Of a stretch of DNA of 64,000 nt, positions 1 through 7,213 are shown in pieces; the first letter of the stretch is position 1, and every line of letters begins with the position of its first letter. A model generated the notes under the pieces. That model had not been told where the DNA came from. It did no database searches and saw only the letters and a list, made by a program, of their open reading frames with translations. The translations under genes and the position numbers were made by a program. The stretch spans positions 124,001 to 188,000 of the forward strand of contig CAVTTK010000005.1 of assembly GCA_963737625.1 (NCBI GenBank), given 5' to 3'. The DNA is from Bog-756 sp963737625. Lineage in GTDB: Bacteria; Actinomycetota; Acidimicrobiia; Acidimicrobiales; RAAP-2.

Positions 1-29
1 CCATCCGCCTTCGTCCCGTTGCTCTTCAT
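1..29 (-). CDS. Possible partner gene of the toxin-like protein, 5' end only
   Basis: An ATG on the minus strand at 29 opens a frame that runs off the left edge of the window; only about nine codons are visible. It begins 9 bases after the stop of the toxin-like gene at 38-277, the usual spacing for a second gene of a two-gene toxin-antitoxin operon. Nothing in the visible residues identifies it, so the antitoxin idea rests only on position. Confidence 0.25.
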
Positions 30-37
30 GTTGATCA

Positions 38-277
38 CTAGCCCTTTGGCAGAAGTCTTCGGTACTGCTCGGTCATCGGCATCGCATGGATGATTGCTGG
101 GCCCTGCGGCCGATCCATCACCACCAGTTCGAGAAGATTTCCTGACCGGTCAGGTCCGAGCACCAAATACCGGATCGGATCGTCAGCCACCTCTTCGATA
201 ACCAACGCGTTGTTCACAACATGCTGCATGTCCTCGGCCTGAATGTCATGGCGAAAGGCCGAATGGAGAATCTCCAC
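38..277 (-). CDS. Small toxin-like protein of a putative toxin-antitoxin pair (79 aa)
   Basis: Starts at GTG 277. The protein has a His- and Asp-rich N-terminus, a central stretch RYLVLGPDRSGNLLELVV and a C-terminal MTEQYRRLLP. This layout, with a GPDRxGNxLE core and a YRxL tail, is typical of short actinobacterial proteins usually annotated as RelE/BrnT-fold-like toxins beside a small DNA-binding antitoxin. A second gene seems to begin 9 bases downstream and leaves the window. No clear ribosome binding site precedes the GTG, so the mRNA may be leaderless. The gene lies left of the first tRNA-derived repeat, as vapBC lies next to another copy. Family assignment is from memory of sequence patterns. 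Confidence 0.5.
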   Translation of the reverse strand: MEILHSAFRHDIQAEDMQHVVNNALVIEEVADDPIRYLVLGPDRSGNLLELVVMDRPQGPAIIHAMPMTEQYRRLLPKG

Positions 278-347
278 AGAGGAAGTGTACTACGAAACCC
301 CGTGTATCCGGCCAGGGAGGCGAATACTGGTTGGCTCTCCCAGAGGA

Positions 348-540
348 AAAACCCAACATTTCACCCAACAAATCCGTTCCAGGGTGTTGCAGCGCGGCGC
401 AGCACGTTCCACTGGTCACCGAGTTCGGCGGATTTGACCTGCCAAAATGACATCCCCTGAGACCGCCTGGATCACGCAGCCACGATCCGTTCCGCCCTCT
501 CAAGGTGGAGACACGGGTTCGAACCCCGTTGGGACTGCCA
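348..540 (+). repeat. tRNA-Glu-derived direct repeat, copy 1
   Basis: About 190 bp, starting ACCCAACATTTCACCCAACA and ending in the 3' half of a tRNA gene with encoded CCA at 538-540. It recurs in the same orientation at 3810-4001 and, degenerate, at 7214-7398, with only the tRNA part repeated at 6458-6490. The unique half also aligns between copies (CGTTCCAC, the ATTTGACCT region, AATGACA, GATCCGTTCCGCC), so this is a true repeat unit and not merely shared tRNA sequence. Integrases commonly use tRNA 3' ends as attachment sites, so these are best read as att-site remnants bounding cassettes. Confidence 0.8.
492..540 (+). other. 3' half of tRNA-Glu(CTC), truncated
   Basis: Anticodon stem CCGCC/GGTGG encloses the 7-base loop CTCTCAA, giving anticodon CTC. 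It is followed by a T-arm with stem ACGGG/CCCGT and loop TTCGAAC, acceptor strand TGGGACT, discriminator G and CCA. The matching 5' acceptor strand (AGTCCCA) and D-arm are absent upstream, so this cannot fold as a full tRNA. It is the segment expected at a crossover site inside a tRNA gene. Confidence 0.8.
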
Positions 541-924
541 GTAAAGTACCAGTTCAAAAGGTAATTCTGAGGAGTAGATCTCGGATACTCAATGATCTGC
601 TACTGGTTTTGCTACTGAGATTGCCTTCCGACGGTACGCTTCCCTGGAGAAGGACGTCAGCTCAGGGGGCGACCGGCTTCTGAGCTGCGGCTTCACCGCA
701 TGGTCCGGCGTTCGTGCACACTCGATGAGACATGGGTTTACCGAATGCTCTGGAGGGAGGCCGTGGCCCTCGGCACAGCTTGGTGACCCAAGAGCAGTTC
801 ATTTTGGTCGGCGCCGATCGCGATCGTTGTTGCGCACAGTACGACACATCGGGATCAATCTCAGCGATCTAGCTTGAACTTTCGTCGGCGTTCCGAGCTG
901 ACATTCGTCGCGCCGGTTGCTCCT
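541..924. other. Non-coding stretch after repeat copy 1
   Basis: No frame here has convincing coding character. Short ORFs such as 662-847 on the minus strand are rich in Arg, Cys and Pro and have no recognisable motif. The stretch may hold the end of a decayed gene or simply the edge of an inserted cassette. Confidence 0.5.
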
Positions 925-2133
925 CTAAGTGGGTAGCTCAGAACCCCTTATCCCCTTCGCCGTCCAAGTGCCCACCGCCACGGAGCCGGTGAGCAATGGG
1001 ATCAAGAAGAGGGCGGTGTGCAGCTTCGTAGCTGATGCGATCGCACCGATCACCACTGGTCCCACGACGAATCCGGCCCAGCCACACCCCGCCACCACGG
1101 CGACTGCTCTCCCAGTGTTCACGTTCCCCACCGCTCCGGCCGCCCTGAGGGTCATCGGGACGACGCATCCGAGTCCGACTCCAAGCAAGGCGAATCCAAA
1201 CAGCATGCTCGCGGGAGTGGCGATGGCGAGACTGACGGCGAATCCGAGCGCGGCGATGACGGCGAGCAATGTGAGCAATCGGTGGGCAGCGAACCTGGTG
1301 AAGAGCCGATTGCCAGAGAGCCGAACGGCCAGCATGGTGAGGGAATAGATCGCAAAGCCCATTCCGGCGACAAGGGCCACCGAGTGCAGCGAGTTGTGGA
1401 GATAGACGGCGGCCCAATCGGCTACGGCACCCTCGCAGAGCATGTCGGCGAAGGCAATGCCACCGAGGACAACGAGTTCCCTTTGCAGCACGCGGTGGCG
1501 CCCTTCGCGACCGCCAATCGAAGAGTCGGGGTCGTCGCCCAACCGCCGGTCGGGGATCATCCGGGTCGTGAGCCAGCCAACGACGAGGAGGCAAGGCATC
1601 GCCAGGACCAGGAGCTGCTCGCTCAGCGAAACGCCGAGTGCCACCGCAGCTGCCCCAGTGACCGCACCGACCAGGGTGCCACTACTCCAAGAACCATGGA
1701 AGCCTGGCATCAGAACCCGGCCGGTGAACCGCTCGACCGTGATCGCTTGGGTGTTCATCGACACGTCGAGCATCCCCTGGAAGAAGCCCCAGAAAAGGAA
1801 CGCGATGAAGAAGGTTCCGAACGAACCAGTGAGTCCGATGAATGGTCCCGAGACGCAATACCCGAGCAGGGCTAGGCGTACCATCGGCCTGCTTCCCACT
1901 CTCGGCAGGATGCGGGCAGCCACCACCAAGGCCAGCACGGAACCGATGGGGGCCCCGATCAATGCGAGACCGAGCCGGCCGTCGCTGAGTCCGAGGTGCT
2001 GCTTTAGCTCGGGTATGTGCGCGGTCCAGGAGGCGAACAGGAATCCGTGGACAAAGAAGACGGCGACGACGGCCACGCTGGGCCAGCGGGCAACCGACGC
2101 TGGTGGCGTTCGTCGGCTCGAGCCCGGAGTCAA
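925..2133 (-). CDS. MFS transporter, YbjJ-like (402 aa)
   Basis: A twelve-helix major facilitator superfamily permease. Hydrophobic segments begin near residue 20 and continue to the end, with a short charged loop near residues 195-215 between the two halves. The N-terminal motif ASWTAHIPELKQHLGL and the segment MNTQAITVER resemble the YbjJ/FucP-like branch, whose substrates are sugars or unknown small molecules. The start is TTG at 2133, 2 bases after the DeoR stop, so translation probably depends on coupling to the regulator; a GTG downstream is also possible. The DeoR and HAD neighbours point to import and use of a sugar or sugar phosphate. The substrate cannot be read from sequence. Confidence 0.8.
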   Translation of the reverse strand: MTPGSSRRTPPASVARWPSVAVVAVFFVHGFLFASWTAHIPELKQHLGLSDGRLGLALIGAPIGSVLALVVAARILPRVGSRPMVRLALLGYCVSGPFIGLTGSFGTFFIAFLFWGFFQGMLDVSMNTQAITVERFTGRVLMPGFHGSWSSGTLVGAVTGAAAVALGVSLSEQLLVLAMPCLLVVGWLTTRMIPDRRLGDDPDSSIGGREGRHRVLQRELVVLGGIAFADMLCEGAVADWAAVYLHNSLHSVALVAGMGFAIYSLTMLAVRLSGNRLFTRFAAHRLLTLLAVIAALGFAVSLAIATPASMLFGFALLGVGLGCVVPMTLRAAGAVGNVNTGRAVAVVAGCGWAGFVVGPVVIGAIASATKLHTALFLIPLLTGSVAVGTWTAKGIRGSELPT

Positions 2134-2135
2134 TG

Positions 2136-2894
2136 TCAGACGCAGCGGATGTCGACTCCCATCGCCCGGAGCTCCTCCACCCTCTGCTGATCAGCTCCGG
2201 CATCAGTGATCACGATGTCGATCTCGTCGAGATCGCAGACGTGGCCGAACGCCACTCGCCCGAGCTTCGATGAGTCGGCCACGACGATGACCCGCCGCGA
2301 GACTCTGGCGGCTGCTCGCTTGACCGCCGTCTCGGCGAGCAGGTGGGTCGTGATTCCCGCGTTGGCATCCATGCCGCAGGGACTCATGACGCACGTATCG
2401 AACCGGAGTTGCGAGAACGATGATTCAGTGAGACTCCCGGTCAACGACAGCTCTCCCGGGCGAACCTCGCCGCCTGGGAGGAGGAGTTTGATGTCCTGGC
2501 ACTCATGCAGCTCGAAGACTGGCCTCAGGGCGAGCGGCATGACGGTCAACCGTCGGCTGCGGATCGCTCGCGCCACCTCCATGGCGGTGGTCCCACCGTC
2601 GAGGATGATCGTCTCCCCGTCGGCCAAGAGGCCGGCTGCGGCGGCGCCGATCGTCACCTTGGCTTCACTGCGCTCGAGGCTCCGGATGCCGTATGGAGTC
2701 TCCTCTGCGCCGAGAACGACACTCACCGCCCCGCCGTGTACACGTCGCAGGACTCCGCTCCGTTCAAGTGACTCAAGATCACGGCGCACGGTCATCTCTG
2801 AGCAATCGAGCGCAGGGGCCAGCTCCGCAACCAACACCGGACTTCGTTGGCGGAGGGACTGCAGGATTTTCTGGTGGCGAGTGTGCACATCCAT
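2136..2894 (-). CDS. DeoR-family transcriptional regulator (252 aa)
   Basis: An N-terminal winged helix-turn-helix (about residues 5-55, with EMTVRRDLESLERSGVLRRVHGG typical of DeoR proteins in outline) is followed by a sugar-phosphate-binding domain containing ILDGGTTAMEVARAI and VVADSSKLGR. I place the start at ATG 2894; a TTG at 2903 would add three residues. DeoR proteins usually repress an adjacent sugar transport or metabolism operon and are released by a phosphorylated sugar. Here the gene is co-directional with the MFS permease and divergent from a HAD phosphatase, with a palindrome in the 36-bp gap. Confidence 0.9.
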   Translation of the reverse strand: MDVHTRHQKILQSLRQRSPVLVAELAPALDCSEMTVRRDLESLERSGVLRRVHGGAVSVVLGAEETPYGIRSLERSEAKVTIGAAAAGLLADGETIILDGGTTAMEVARAIRSRRLTVMPLALRPVFELHECQDIKLLLPGGEVRPGELSLTGSLTESSFSQLRFDTCVMSPCGMDANAGITTHLLAETAVKRAAARVSRRVIVVADSSKLGRVAFGHVCDLDEIDIVITDAGADQQRVEELRAMGVDIRCV

Positions 2895-2907
2895 TATGTC
2901 CAATCTA

Positions 2908-2920
2908 ACATCTCAGATGT
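2908..2920. promoter_or_regulatory. Palindromic operator between deoR and HAD genes
   Basis: ACATCT-C-AGATGT is a perfect 6+6 palindrome with one spacer base, flanked by outer TGTC and GACA elements. It sits in the 36-bp gap between two divergent start codons, so one bound dimer could control both directions. Both transcripts must be nearly leaderless. The likely ligand protein is the DeoR regulator next door; this is inference. Confidence 0.6.
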
Positions 2921-2930
2921 GTGTTCTGAC

Positions 2931-3572
2931 ATGATGACCGGATGCCCCCTGATCAGGGCAGTCGTGTTCGACGTGGGCGGTGTCTTGCTCGATTGGAATC
3001 CACGACACCTCTACCGCAAGCTGTTCGTGAACGAGGCAGAGATGGAGTGGTTCCTGTCTGAAGTCTGTTCACCTGCGTGGCATGAGCCCCACGACCGGGG
3101 CGTCTCGACTGCGGAATCGTGCGCCGAGCTTGCCTTCATGCATCCTGAGCTTTCCGAGCTGATCTGGGCCTGGTCGAGTCGCAGTGAGGAGATGATCGGT
3201 GGTGTCGATGCCGGTTCTGTAGAAGTTCTCTCGGCCGTGAGGGAAGCCGGGCTGCACTGCTATGGGCTCACCAACATGGAGGCGGAAACGTATCCGCTGC
3301 GCCTCGAGCGTTTTTCCTTTCTTGGGTGGTTCGCCGGCACCGTTGTCTCCGGTCGAGAAGGAGTTGCTAAGCCCGACCCTGCCATCTTCAAAAGATTGCT
3401 CGACCGTTTCGGCCTGACGCCGAACACGACGTTGATGATCGACGACTCCCAGCAGAACCTCGAATCGGCCAGCCAGTTGGGGATCCAGACCATCCTCTTC
3501 GGGTCCTCCCGCCAACTCCGGACGGACCTTGAGGACGTCGGAGTTCTGGCCCGATCTAATGGAGCGCCGTAA
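2931..3572 (+). CDS. HAD-superfamily hydrolase, subfamily IA, YihX-like (213 aa)
   Basis: Motif I reads VVFDVGGVLLDW with nucleophile Asp near residue 12. Motif II is GLTNM, the Lys motif lies in GREGVAKPDPAIF, and motif IV is TLMIDDSQQNLESA. The GGVL form of motif I is common in YihX-type phosphatases that act on hexose phosphates. Start choices are ATG 2931 or the next codon ATG 2934. Divergent from the DeoR/MFS genes and sharing the palindrome, it probably dephosphorylates a sugar phosphate handled by that transporter system. The last codons overlap a remnant ORF on the other strand. Confidence 0.85.
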   Translation: MMTGCPLIRAVVFDVGGVLLDWNPRHLYRKLFVNEAEMEWFLSEVCSPAWHEPHDRGVSTAESCAELAFMHPELSELIWAWSSRSEEMIGGVDAGSVEVLSAVREAGLHCYGLTNMEAETYPLRLERFSFLGWFAGTVVSGREGVAKPDPAIFKRLLDRFGLTPNTTLMIDDSQQNLESASQLGIQTILFGSSRQLRTDLEDVGVLARSNGAP

Positions 3573-3711
3573 TGAAGGCGGCCACGATCACGCCCAGAAC
3601 CACGCTCTCGATGGTGGGTGCAAAGTGCCCCATACCTGCGTCGACCACGGTGGCAAAGGGTCGCCCGAACACCGGCTGCGGGGCGCGAAAAGCTTGACCC
3701 CGGATCCGCAG
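3556..3711 (-). pseudogene. C-terminal remnant of a membrane protein
   Basis: A minus-strand frame ending at TAG 3556-3558 encodes a protein-like tail with FATVVDAGMGHFAPTIES followed by a hydrophobic helix VVLGVIVAAFITALH. A TAG at 3712-3714 closes the frame upstream and no good start codon exists, so only about 50 residues survive. It overlaps the 3' end of the HAD gene by 17 bases. It may be the end of a gene cut when the cassette boundary formed. I do not recognise the family. Confidence 0.3.
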
Positions 3712-3809
3712 CTAACGCGAGCGCCTTTGTCCGACCCCCGACAGCCCCATTCTGATCTGGTCGGGCGGGAGGTTCGGGGATCCACGACGAGGCATGGGTC
3801 TAGCACCAG

Positions 3810-4001
3810 AAAACCCAACATTTCACCCAACACATCCGTTCCATGGTGTCGCATCTCGGGTCAACACGTTCCACCGGTCGTCGAAAACGGGCGATTTGAC
3901 CTCCTGAAATGACACTCCTTGGGACTGGATGAGATCCGGTGCGACGATCCGTTCCGCCCTCTCAAGGGTGGAGACACGGGTTCGAACCCCGTTGGGACTG
4001 C
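3810..4001 (+). repeat. tRNA-Glu-derived direct repeat, copy 2
   Basis: Begins AACCCAACATTTCACCCAAC and ends with anticodon arm, T-arm and acceptor strand as in copy 1, but with an extra G in the anticodon stem (CTCAAGGGTGG) and no CCA after TGGGACTG. It ends the MFS/DeoR/HAD cassette and precedes the nitroreductase/amidohydrolase cassette. The interval 3573-3809 before it has no other gene than the remnant at 3556-3711. Confidence 0.8.
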
Positions 4002-4106
4002 TCGCCGGGGCCCGGCGACTGGCAGGGGCGATGGGCAGATTGAGCTCTGCCGCGTTGCCGGCTACCGGAGGGCAGTTCGGACGTTTGTCATCAGCGGTGC
4101 ACTCAG

Positions 4107-4370
4107 TCAATCCTGCACGTTGGCGCTGGACGTAACAATTGCCGTGACGGCCTTCCGACCGAGGCCCGAGACGTCTGCGAGTTGACGGATCGACGCCCCA
4201 GCCCGATGGGCAACTCGAATCATGTCGTCACGGAACTCAGATTCCCTGGAGGCCCGGGCTGCGCTGAGACCCACTACGACGAGAGCGGCACCGGCCTCGC
4301 CAGTTTCGCCACCTCGGTACTTGTCCATCGCGGCAGTCGCCGCTGACACCTCGACCTCGCTGTAGCTCAC
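4107..4370 (-). CDS. Small hypothetical protein with HTH-like C-terminus (87 aa)
   Basis: Starts ATG 4370, overlapping the stop of the upstream small gene by 4 bases. Residues 45-80 (IRVAHRAGASIRQLADVSG then LGRKAVTAIV) read like a helix-turn-helix of the kind found in small Xre or AbiEi-type regulators. The N-terminal half is Ala/Gly rich. It is the last gene of a coupled run amidohydrolase - nitroreductase - small ORF - this gene. The function is unknown; a DNA-binding role is only suggested. Confidence 0.55.
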   Translation of the reverse strand: MSYSEVEVSAATAAMDKYRGGETGEAGAALVVVGLSAARASRESEFRDDMIRVAHRAGASIRQLADVSGLGRKAVTAIVTSSANVQD

Positions 4371-4528
4371 AGTTCCTCCCTCAGCCTGAGAGCGACCTTG
4401 TCCCGGATTGCCATCAAAAGTGGCACTCGGGGTGACGTCTCGGCTTTGGCCTCGGCATCGTTGAGATGAGCCAACGTCATTCCAAGAAGCTCGAGTGCCT
4501 CGATTCGTTCAAGGTCAACTCTGTTCAT
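4367..4528 (-). CDS. Small hypothetical protein (53 aa)
   Basis: I start it at ATG 4528 (ATG 4537 is equally possible). It encodes an acidic helical peptide with MNRVDLERIEALELLG and a C-terminal IRDKVALRLREEL. The start lies inside the 3' end of the nitroreductase gene and the stop overlaps the next ATG, so all three are translationally coupled. No family recognised; the helical content and coupling to an HTH-like protein could suit a small two-protein module. Confidence 0.5.
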   Translation of the reverse strand: MNRVDLERIEALELLGMTLAHLNDAEAKAETSPRVPLLMAIRDKVALRLREEL

Positions 4529-5191
4529 TGGTCCCATTGTAGCCACGACCGGTCCTAATTGGGCCGGGATGGATCTCTGTGATCTCAGCGCAAACAACGT
4601 CGCTCACCGGCCGCCGCAGTACCGGGCCGAAATGGCCTAAAGGCCACCCGACAACGATATGGCCTGCGAGCGCCCATTCATCGGGGATCCCGATTGCTCG
4701 GCGCAGTGGCTGCTCGCCGTCGTAGGCCGCCCAACTGGTCAAGCAGGCACCCAGACCTTGAGCCCTGGCGGCGAGATAGAAGTTTTGTACAGCGGGGAAG
4801 ATGGATGCACCCAGCAGGAAGTCGGACGCGAACTCATTGTGGTAGGCAACGAACAGCACCGACGTCCGCTCCCCGGCGCGGTCGTGCAGCTCGTAGGTGG
4901 CGCGGTTACGGCGTGCCGTGCGGGAAGTGTCGTCCCCAGCCGGCCGGCTCATGCCGTAGACGGGCTCGATGACCTTCAGTGCCGCGTCGGCGGTTTGCTG
5001 GGCCACGGCCCGCATCTCGGGTGAGTCCAGGACGATGAGGCGCCAGCGCTGCGCGTTCCCACCGCTGGGCGCCCAAGTCGCTGCCTCCAGACACCGTCGG
5101 AGCCCTCCTCGTCGACCGCTTCATCGGTGAAGCGGCGGATGGCACGCGATGCGGCGAATACTTCCCAAACGTCGTCTGTTGCCCGAGTCAC
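4515..5191 (-). pseudogene. Nitroreductase-family gene with one frameshift
   Basis: The N-terminus (ATG 5191, residues WEVFAASRAIRRFTDEAVDEE) is in one frame. After GAGGAG at 5105-5110, two bases stand where a codon should be, and the sequence resumes in another frame as LRRCLEAATWAPSGGNAQRW, then MRAVAQQ to the end. Corrected length is about 225 aa, normal for the FMN-dependent nitroreductase fold, with the SRAIRRF and APSGGNAQ FMN-binding motifs present. The ATG overlaps the amidohydrolase stop by 3 bases. With the shift as written the protein is dead; a one-base sequencing deletion in a G-rich run would explain it equally well. Confidence 0.8.
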
Positions 5192-6441
5192 GTCGTCACC
5201 GGCGGCCTGCTCTTGACGACCTTGCCGTCCTTCATGACGAAAGGCACGCGCTGGAAGGTTGTGATGTCGGTCAGCGGGTCACCGGTCACGCCGATGATGT
5301 CGGCAAGCGCCTCGGGGCCGATGCGTCCGAGGTCGGGCATATCGATCAAGTCGGCGGCGACCGTGGTGGCGGAGCGGATCGCCTGGATGGGGGTCATGCC
5401 CCGCCGTACAAGGACCTCCAACTCCTCGGCGTTGCGTCCATGGAAGATGGCGGGCGCGTCGGTGCCGAGGGCGACCTTCACACCAGCCTCGATCGCCTTG
5501 GTCAGCGACTCCTTCGCCTGTGGGAACACGACCGCAGCCTTGGCCTGCAGCGACTTCGGCTGATCGGAGATGTCCCAGTTCTCCGTGAGAGCACAAGTGG
5601 AGACCAGGAACGTTCCCGTGTCCACCATCCGCTGGATGGTGTTGTCGCCAATCATCATCCCGTGCTCGACGCAGTCGATGCCCGCATCGAGGGCGGCGTT
5701 CACCGCCTGGTCGCCGTGCGCATGGGTGGCGACTCGCAGGCCGCGCCGGTGGGCCTCATCGGCGATCGCAGTGAGCTCCTCGGTGGAGTACTGCTGGGCT
5801 CCGGGAGGACCGGTGGGGGTCATGACACCGCCGGAGGCACAGCACTTGATGAGTTGCGCACCGTGAGTGATCTGGTAGCGGACCGCCTTGCGGACCTCGC
5901 TGACCCCATCGGCGATGCCCTCCTCGATGCTCATCCGCATGATGCCTGGTGCGAGGCCGCTCTGCGCACTGGGATCGAGGTGCCCGCCGGTCGGGCAGAT
6001 GGCGTGGCCGGCGGGGATGATCCTCGGGCCCTCGATCCAGCCAGCCGCGATCGCTTCCGCGAGGTCAACGTCGATGAGGTAGCCCCCGGTCTTGATGAAC
6101 AGCCCGAGGTTCCGCACCGTTGTGAAACCCGCAGCGAGGGTCCGCCGGCCGTTGGCCACCGCGCGCAGGCCCATCTTCACCGGGTCCATCCGGACAGGGT
6201 CGTTCAGGTTGGCGCCCCGACCGCCGAGGACGAGGTCGACTTCCATATCCATCAGGCCGGGGACGAGGGTGAGGTCGGGCAGGTCGATCACCTGGTCCGC
6301 CCCAGTTATGGCAGTGGGGTCGTCGGTGACCGCGGTGATGACATTCCCTTCGATGACGACGCTCACCCCTTCGAGCACCTCACCGAGTTCTACGTCGAGG
6401 ACACCTGTAGGGCGCAGGACGGTGACAGTTTGATCCGGCAT
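5188..6441 (-). CDS. Imidazolonepropionase-like amidohydrolase, variant metal site (417 aa)
   Basis: I start at ATG 6441, preceded by AAGGAAGG at good spacing; longer frames read into the tRNA-derived repeat. The fold is an amidohydrolase TIM barrel with flanking beta-sandwich. The usual HxH after LVPGLxD is replaced by MDMEVD (about residue 60). Other metal ligands look present: Lys in GAQLIKCCASGG, His in RVATHAHGDQAV, His in DCVEHGMMIG and Asp in ALGTDAPAIFHG. Related Xaa-Pro dipeptidase-type enzymes hydrolyse cyclic amides or dipeptides. It is the first gene of the coupled run. Its promoter must lie in or beside the tRNA fragment 17 bases upstream. Confidence 0.8.
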   Translation of the reverse strand: MPDQTVTVLRPTGVLDVELGEVLEGVSVVIEGNVITAVTDDPTAITGADQVIDLPDLTLVPGLMDMEVDLVLGGRGANLNDPVRMDPVKMGLRAVANGRRTLAAGFTTVRNLGLFIKTGGYLIDVDLAEAIAAGWIEGPRIIPAGHAICPTGGHLDPSAQSGLAPGIMRMSIEEGIADGVSEVRKAVRYQITHGAQLIKCCASGGVMTPTGPPGAQQYSTEELTAIADEAHRRGLRVATHAHGDQAVNAALDAGIDCVEHGMMIGDNTIQRMVDTGTFLVSTCALTENWDISDQPKSLQAKAAVVFPQAKESLTKAIEAGVKVALGTDAPAIFHGRNAEELEVLVRRGMTPIQAIRSATTVAADLIDMPDLGRIGPEALADIIGVTGDPLTDITTFQRVPFVMKDGKVVKSRPPVTT

Positions 6442-6457
6442 GGTGATTTCCTTCCTT

Positions 6458-6490
6458 GGTGGAGACACGGGTTCGAACCCCGATGGGACT
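6458..6490 (+). repeat. tRNA-Glu-derived repeat, short copy 3
   Basis: Only the T-arm part is present: GGTGGAGACACGGGTTCGAA followed by CCCCGATGGGACT. The upstream 140 bp of the full repeat are missing, replaced by the amidohydrolase 5' end. The segment separates the amidohydrolase cassette from the vapBC cassette, and it lies directly upstream of the amidohydrolase ribosome binding site. Confidence 0.75.
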
Positions 6491-6540
6491 TCGGGTTCGA
6501 GTAGGTGCATCGCGGCAATGCGTCGAACCACCCGTCGGTC

Positions 6541-6954
6541 TCAGTCGACGGATCCCTTGGTGACGATCCATTGGCATGACTGTCCGGTGACCTCGGCGAT
6601 GAGATCGAAATCGGCGTCGTAGTGCAGGAGCGTGAGTCCCTGCTCCTCGGCTGCGGCGGCGATCAGTAGGTCAGGTACCCTTCGGCCCCGCTGGTGCTTC
6701 GCCGACAGAAGCCTCTGAGTCTGGCGAGCCCGAGCCACATGTGCCGCTGACGTCTCGACGAGTTGCAGCAGCTGGAGCGCACCGATCAGCTGATCCCACT
6801 CCTTGTCATTGCGGGCAGAGAAACCCACTTCGAGGTCGGAGATACCTGCACGGGCCGCCGAACCAGCTTCAACGAGGGGCTCGAGCGCTGATCGCACGGG
6901 CGGGGAGCCGACGCGGGTGAGGGCGCTGGTGTCGACAAGATGGGTCAGCGCCAC
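6541..6954 (-). CDS. vapC: VapC-type PIN-domain toxin (137 aa)
   Basis: A PIN-domain ribonuclease. Acidic active-site residues are visible as Asp in HLVDTSAL near residue 8, Glu in ISDLEVGF near 42, Asp in RRVPDLLIAAAA near 95 and Asp in LHYDADFDLIA near 113. The length is normal for the family. The ATG overlaps the 3' end of the vapB gene by 10 bases. PIN toxins of this type cleave tRNA or rRNA when the antitoxin is lost. The pair stabilises a cassette bounded by repeat copies 3 and 4. Confidence 0.9.
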   Translation of the reverse strand: MALTHLVDTSALTRVGSPPVRSALEPLVEAGSAARAGISDLEVGFSARNDKEWDQLIGALQLLQLVETSAAHVARARQTQRLLSAKHQRGRRVPDLLIAAAAEEQGLTLLHYDADFDLIAEVTGQSCQWIVTKGSVD

Positions 6955-7139
6955 GCGTCATCTCGATCGGAGGGAGGCATGGCCGAAAGCACGTCCATCG
7001 AGATGCGGACGACTTCTGACCGGTTGGATCCGACCAGCCGAAGGGCCTCGTTCACGGTGGCCTTGATGGTGGACGTACCGAGCTGCACTCGGGCAGCATC
7101 AAGGGCTTCTTCATCGATGTCCACGAGCCGCTTCGTCAT
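6945..7139 (-). CDS. vapB: VapB-type antitoxin (64 aa)
   Basis: MTKRLVDIDEEALDAARVQL followed by GTSTIKATVNEALRLV is the VapB pattern, an N-terminal ribbon-helix-helix that starts with a DNA-contacting strand, with a C-terminal toxin-binding tail. The start is ATG 7139; upstream codons would read into the promoter. The A/T-rich 7147-7175 site just upstream is the likely autoregulatory operator. The vapC gene overlaps it. Confidence 0.9.
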   Translation of the reverse strand: MTKRLVDIDEEALDAARVQLGTSTIKATVNEALRLVGSNRSEVVRISMDVLSAMPPSDRDDAWR

Positions 7140-7146
7140 ATGAGGA

Positions 7147-7175
7147 GTATATACCACTGTGGAGAGTGTATATAT
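7147..7175. promoter_or_regulatory. vapBC operator/promoter
   Basis: Two half-sites, GTATATAC (7147-7154) and GTATATAT (7168-7175), lie 21 bases apart, two helical turns, just upstream of vapB. They are the most A/T-rich bases in the neighbourhood and can serve as the -10 region on the minus strand. Paired sites at this spacing fit binding by RHH antitoxin dimers. Confidence 0.6.
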
Positions 7176-7213
7176 AGACGTCAGAGCCGGGACAGTCAGC
7201 GTGGCAACCCGCA

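Noticed and set aside
246..557. ORF containing NGVRTRVSTLRG on the minus strand
   Set aside because: It is the reverse reading of the tRNA-derived repeat; the same peptide arises at the other repeat copies (3823-4110, 6380-6577, 7272-7463).
5149..6504. Long plus-strand ORF opposite the amidohydrolase
   Set aside because: Antisense shadow of a well-supported gene; composition is His/Arg/Gly rich with no motif.
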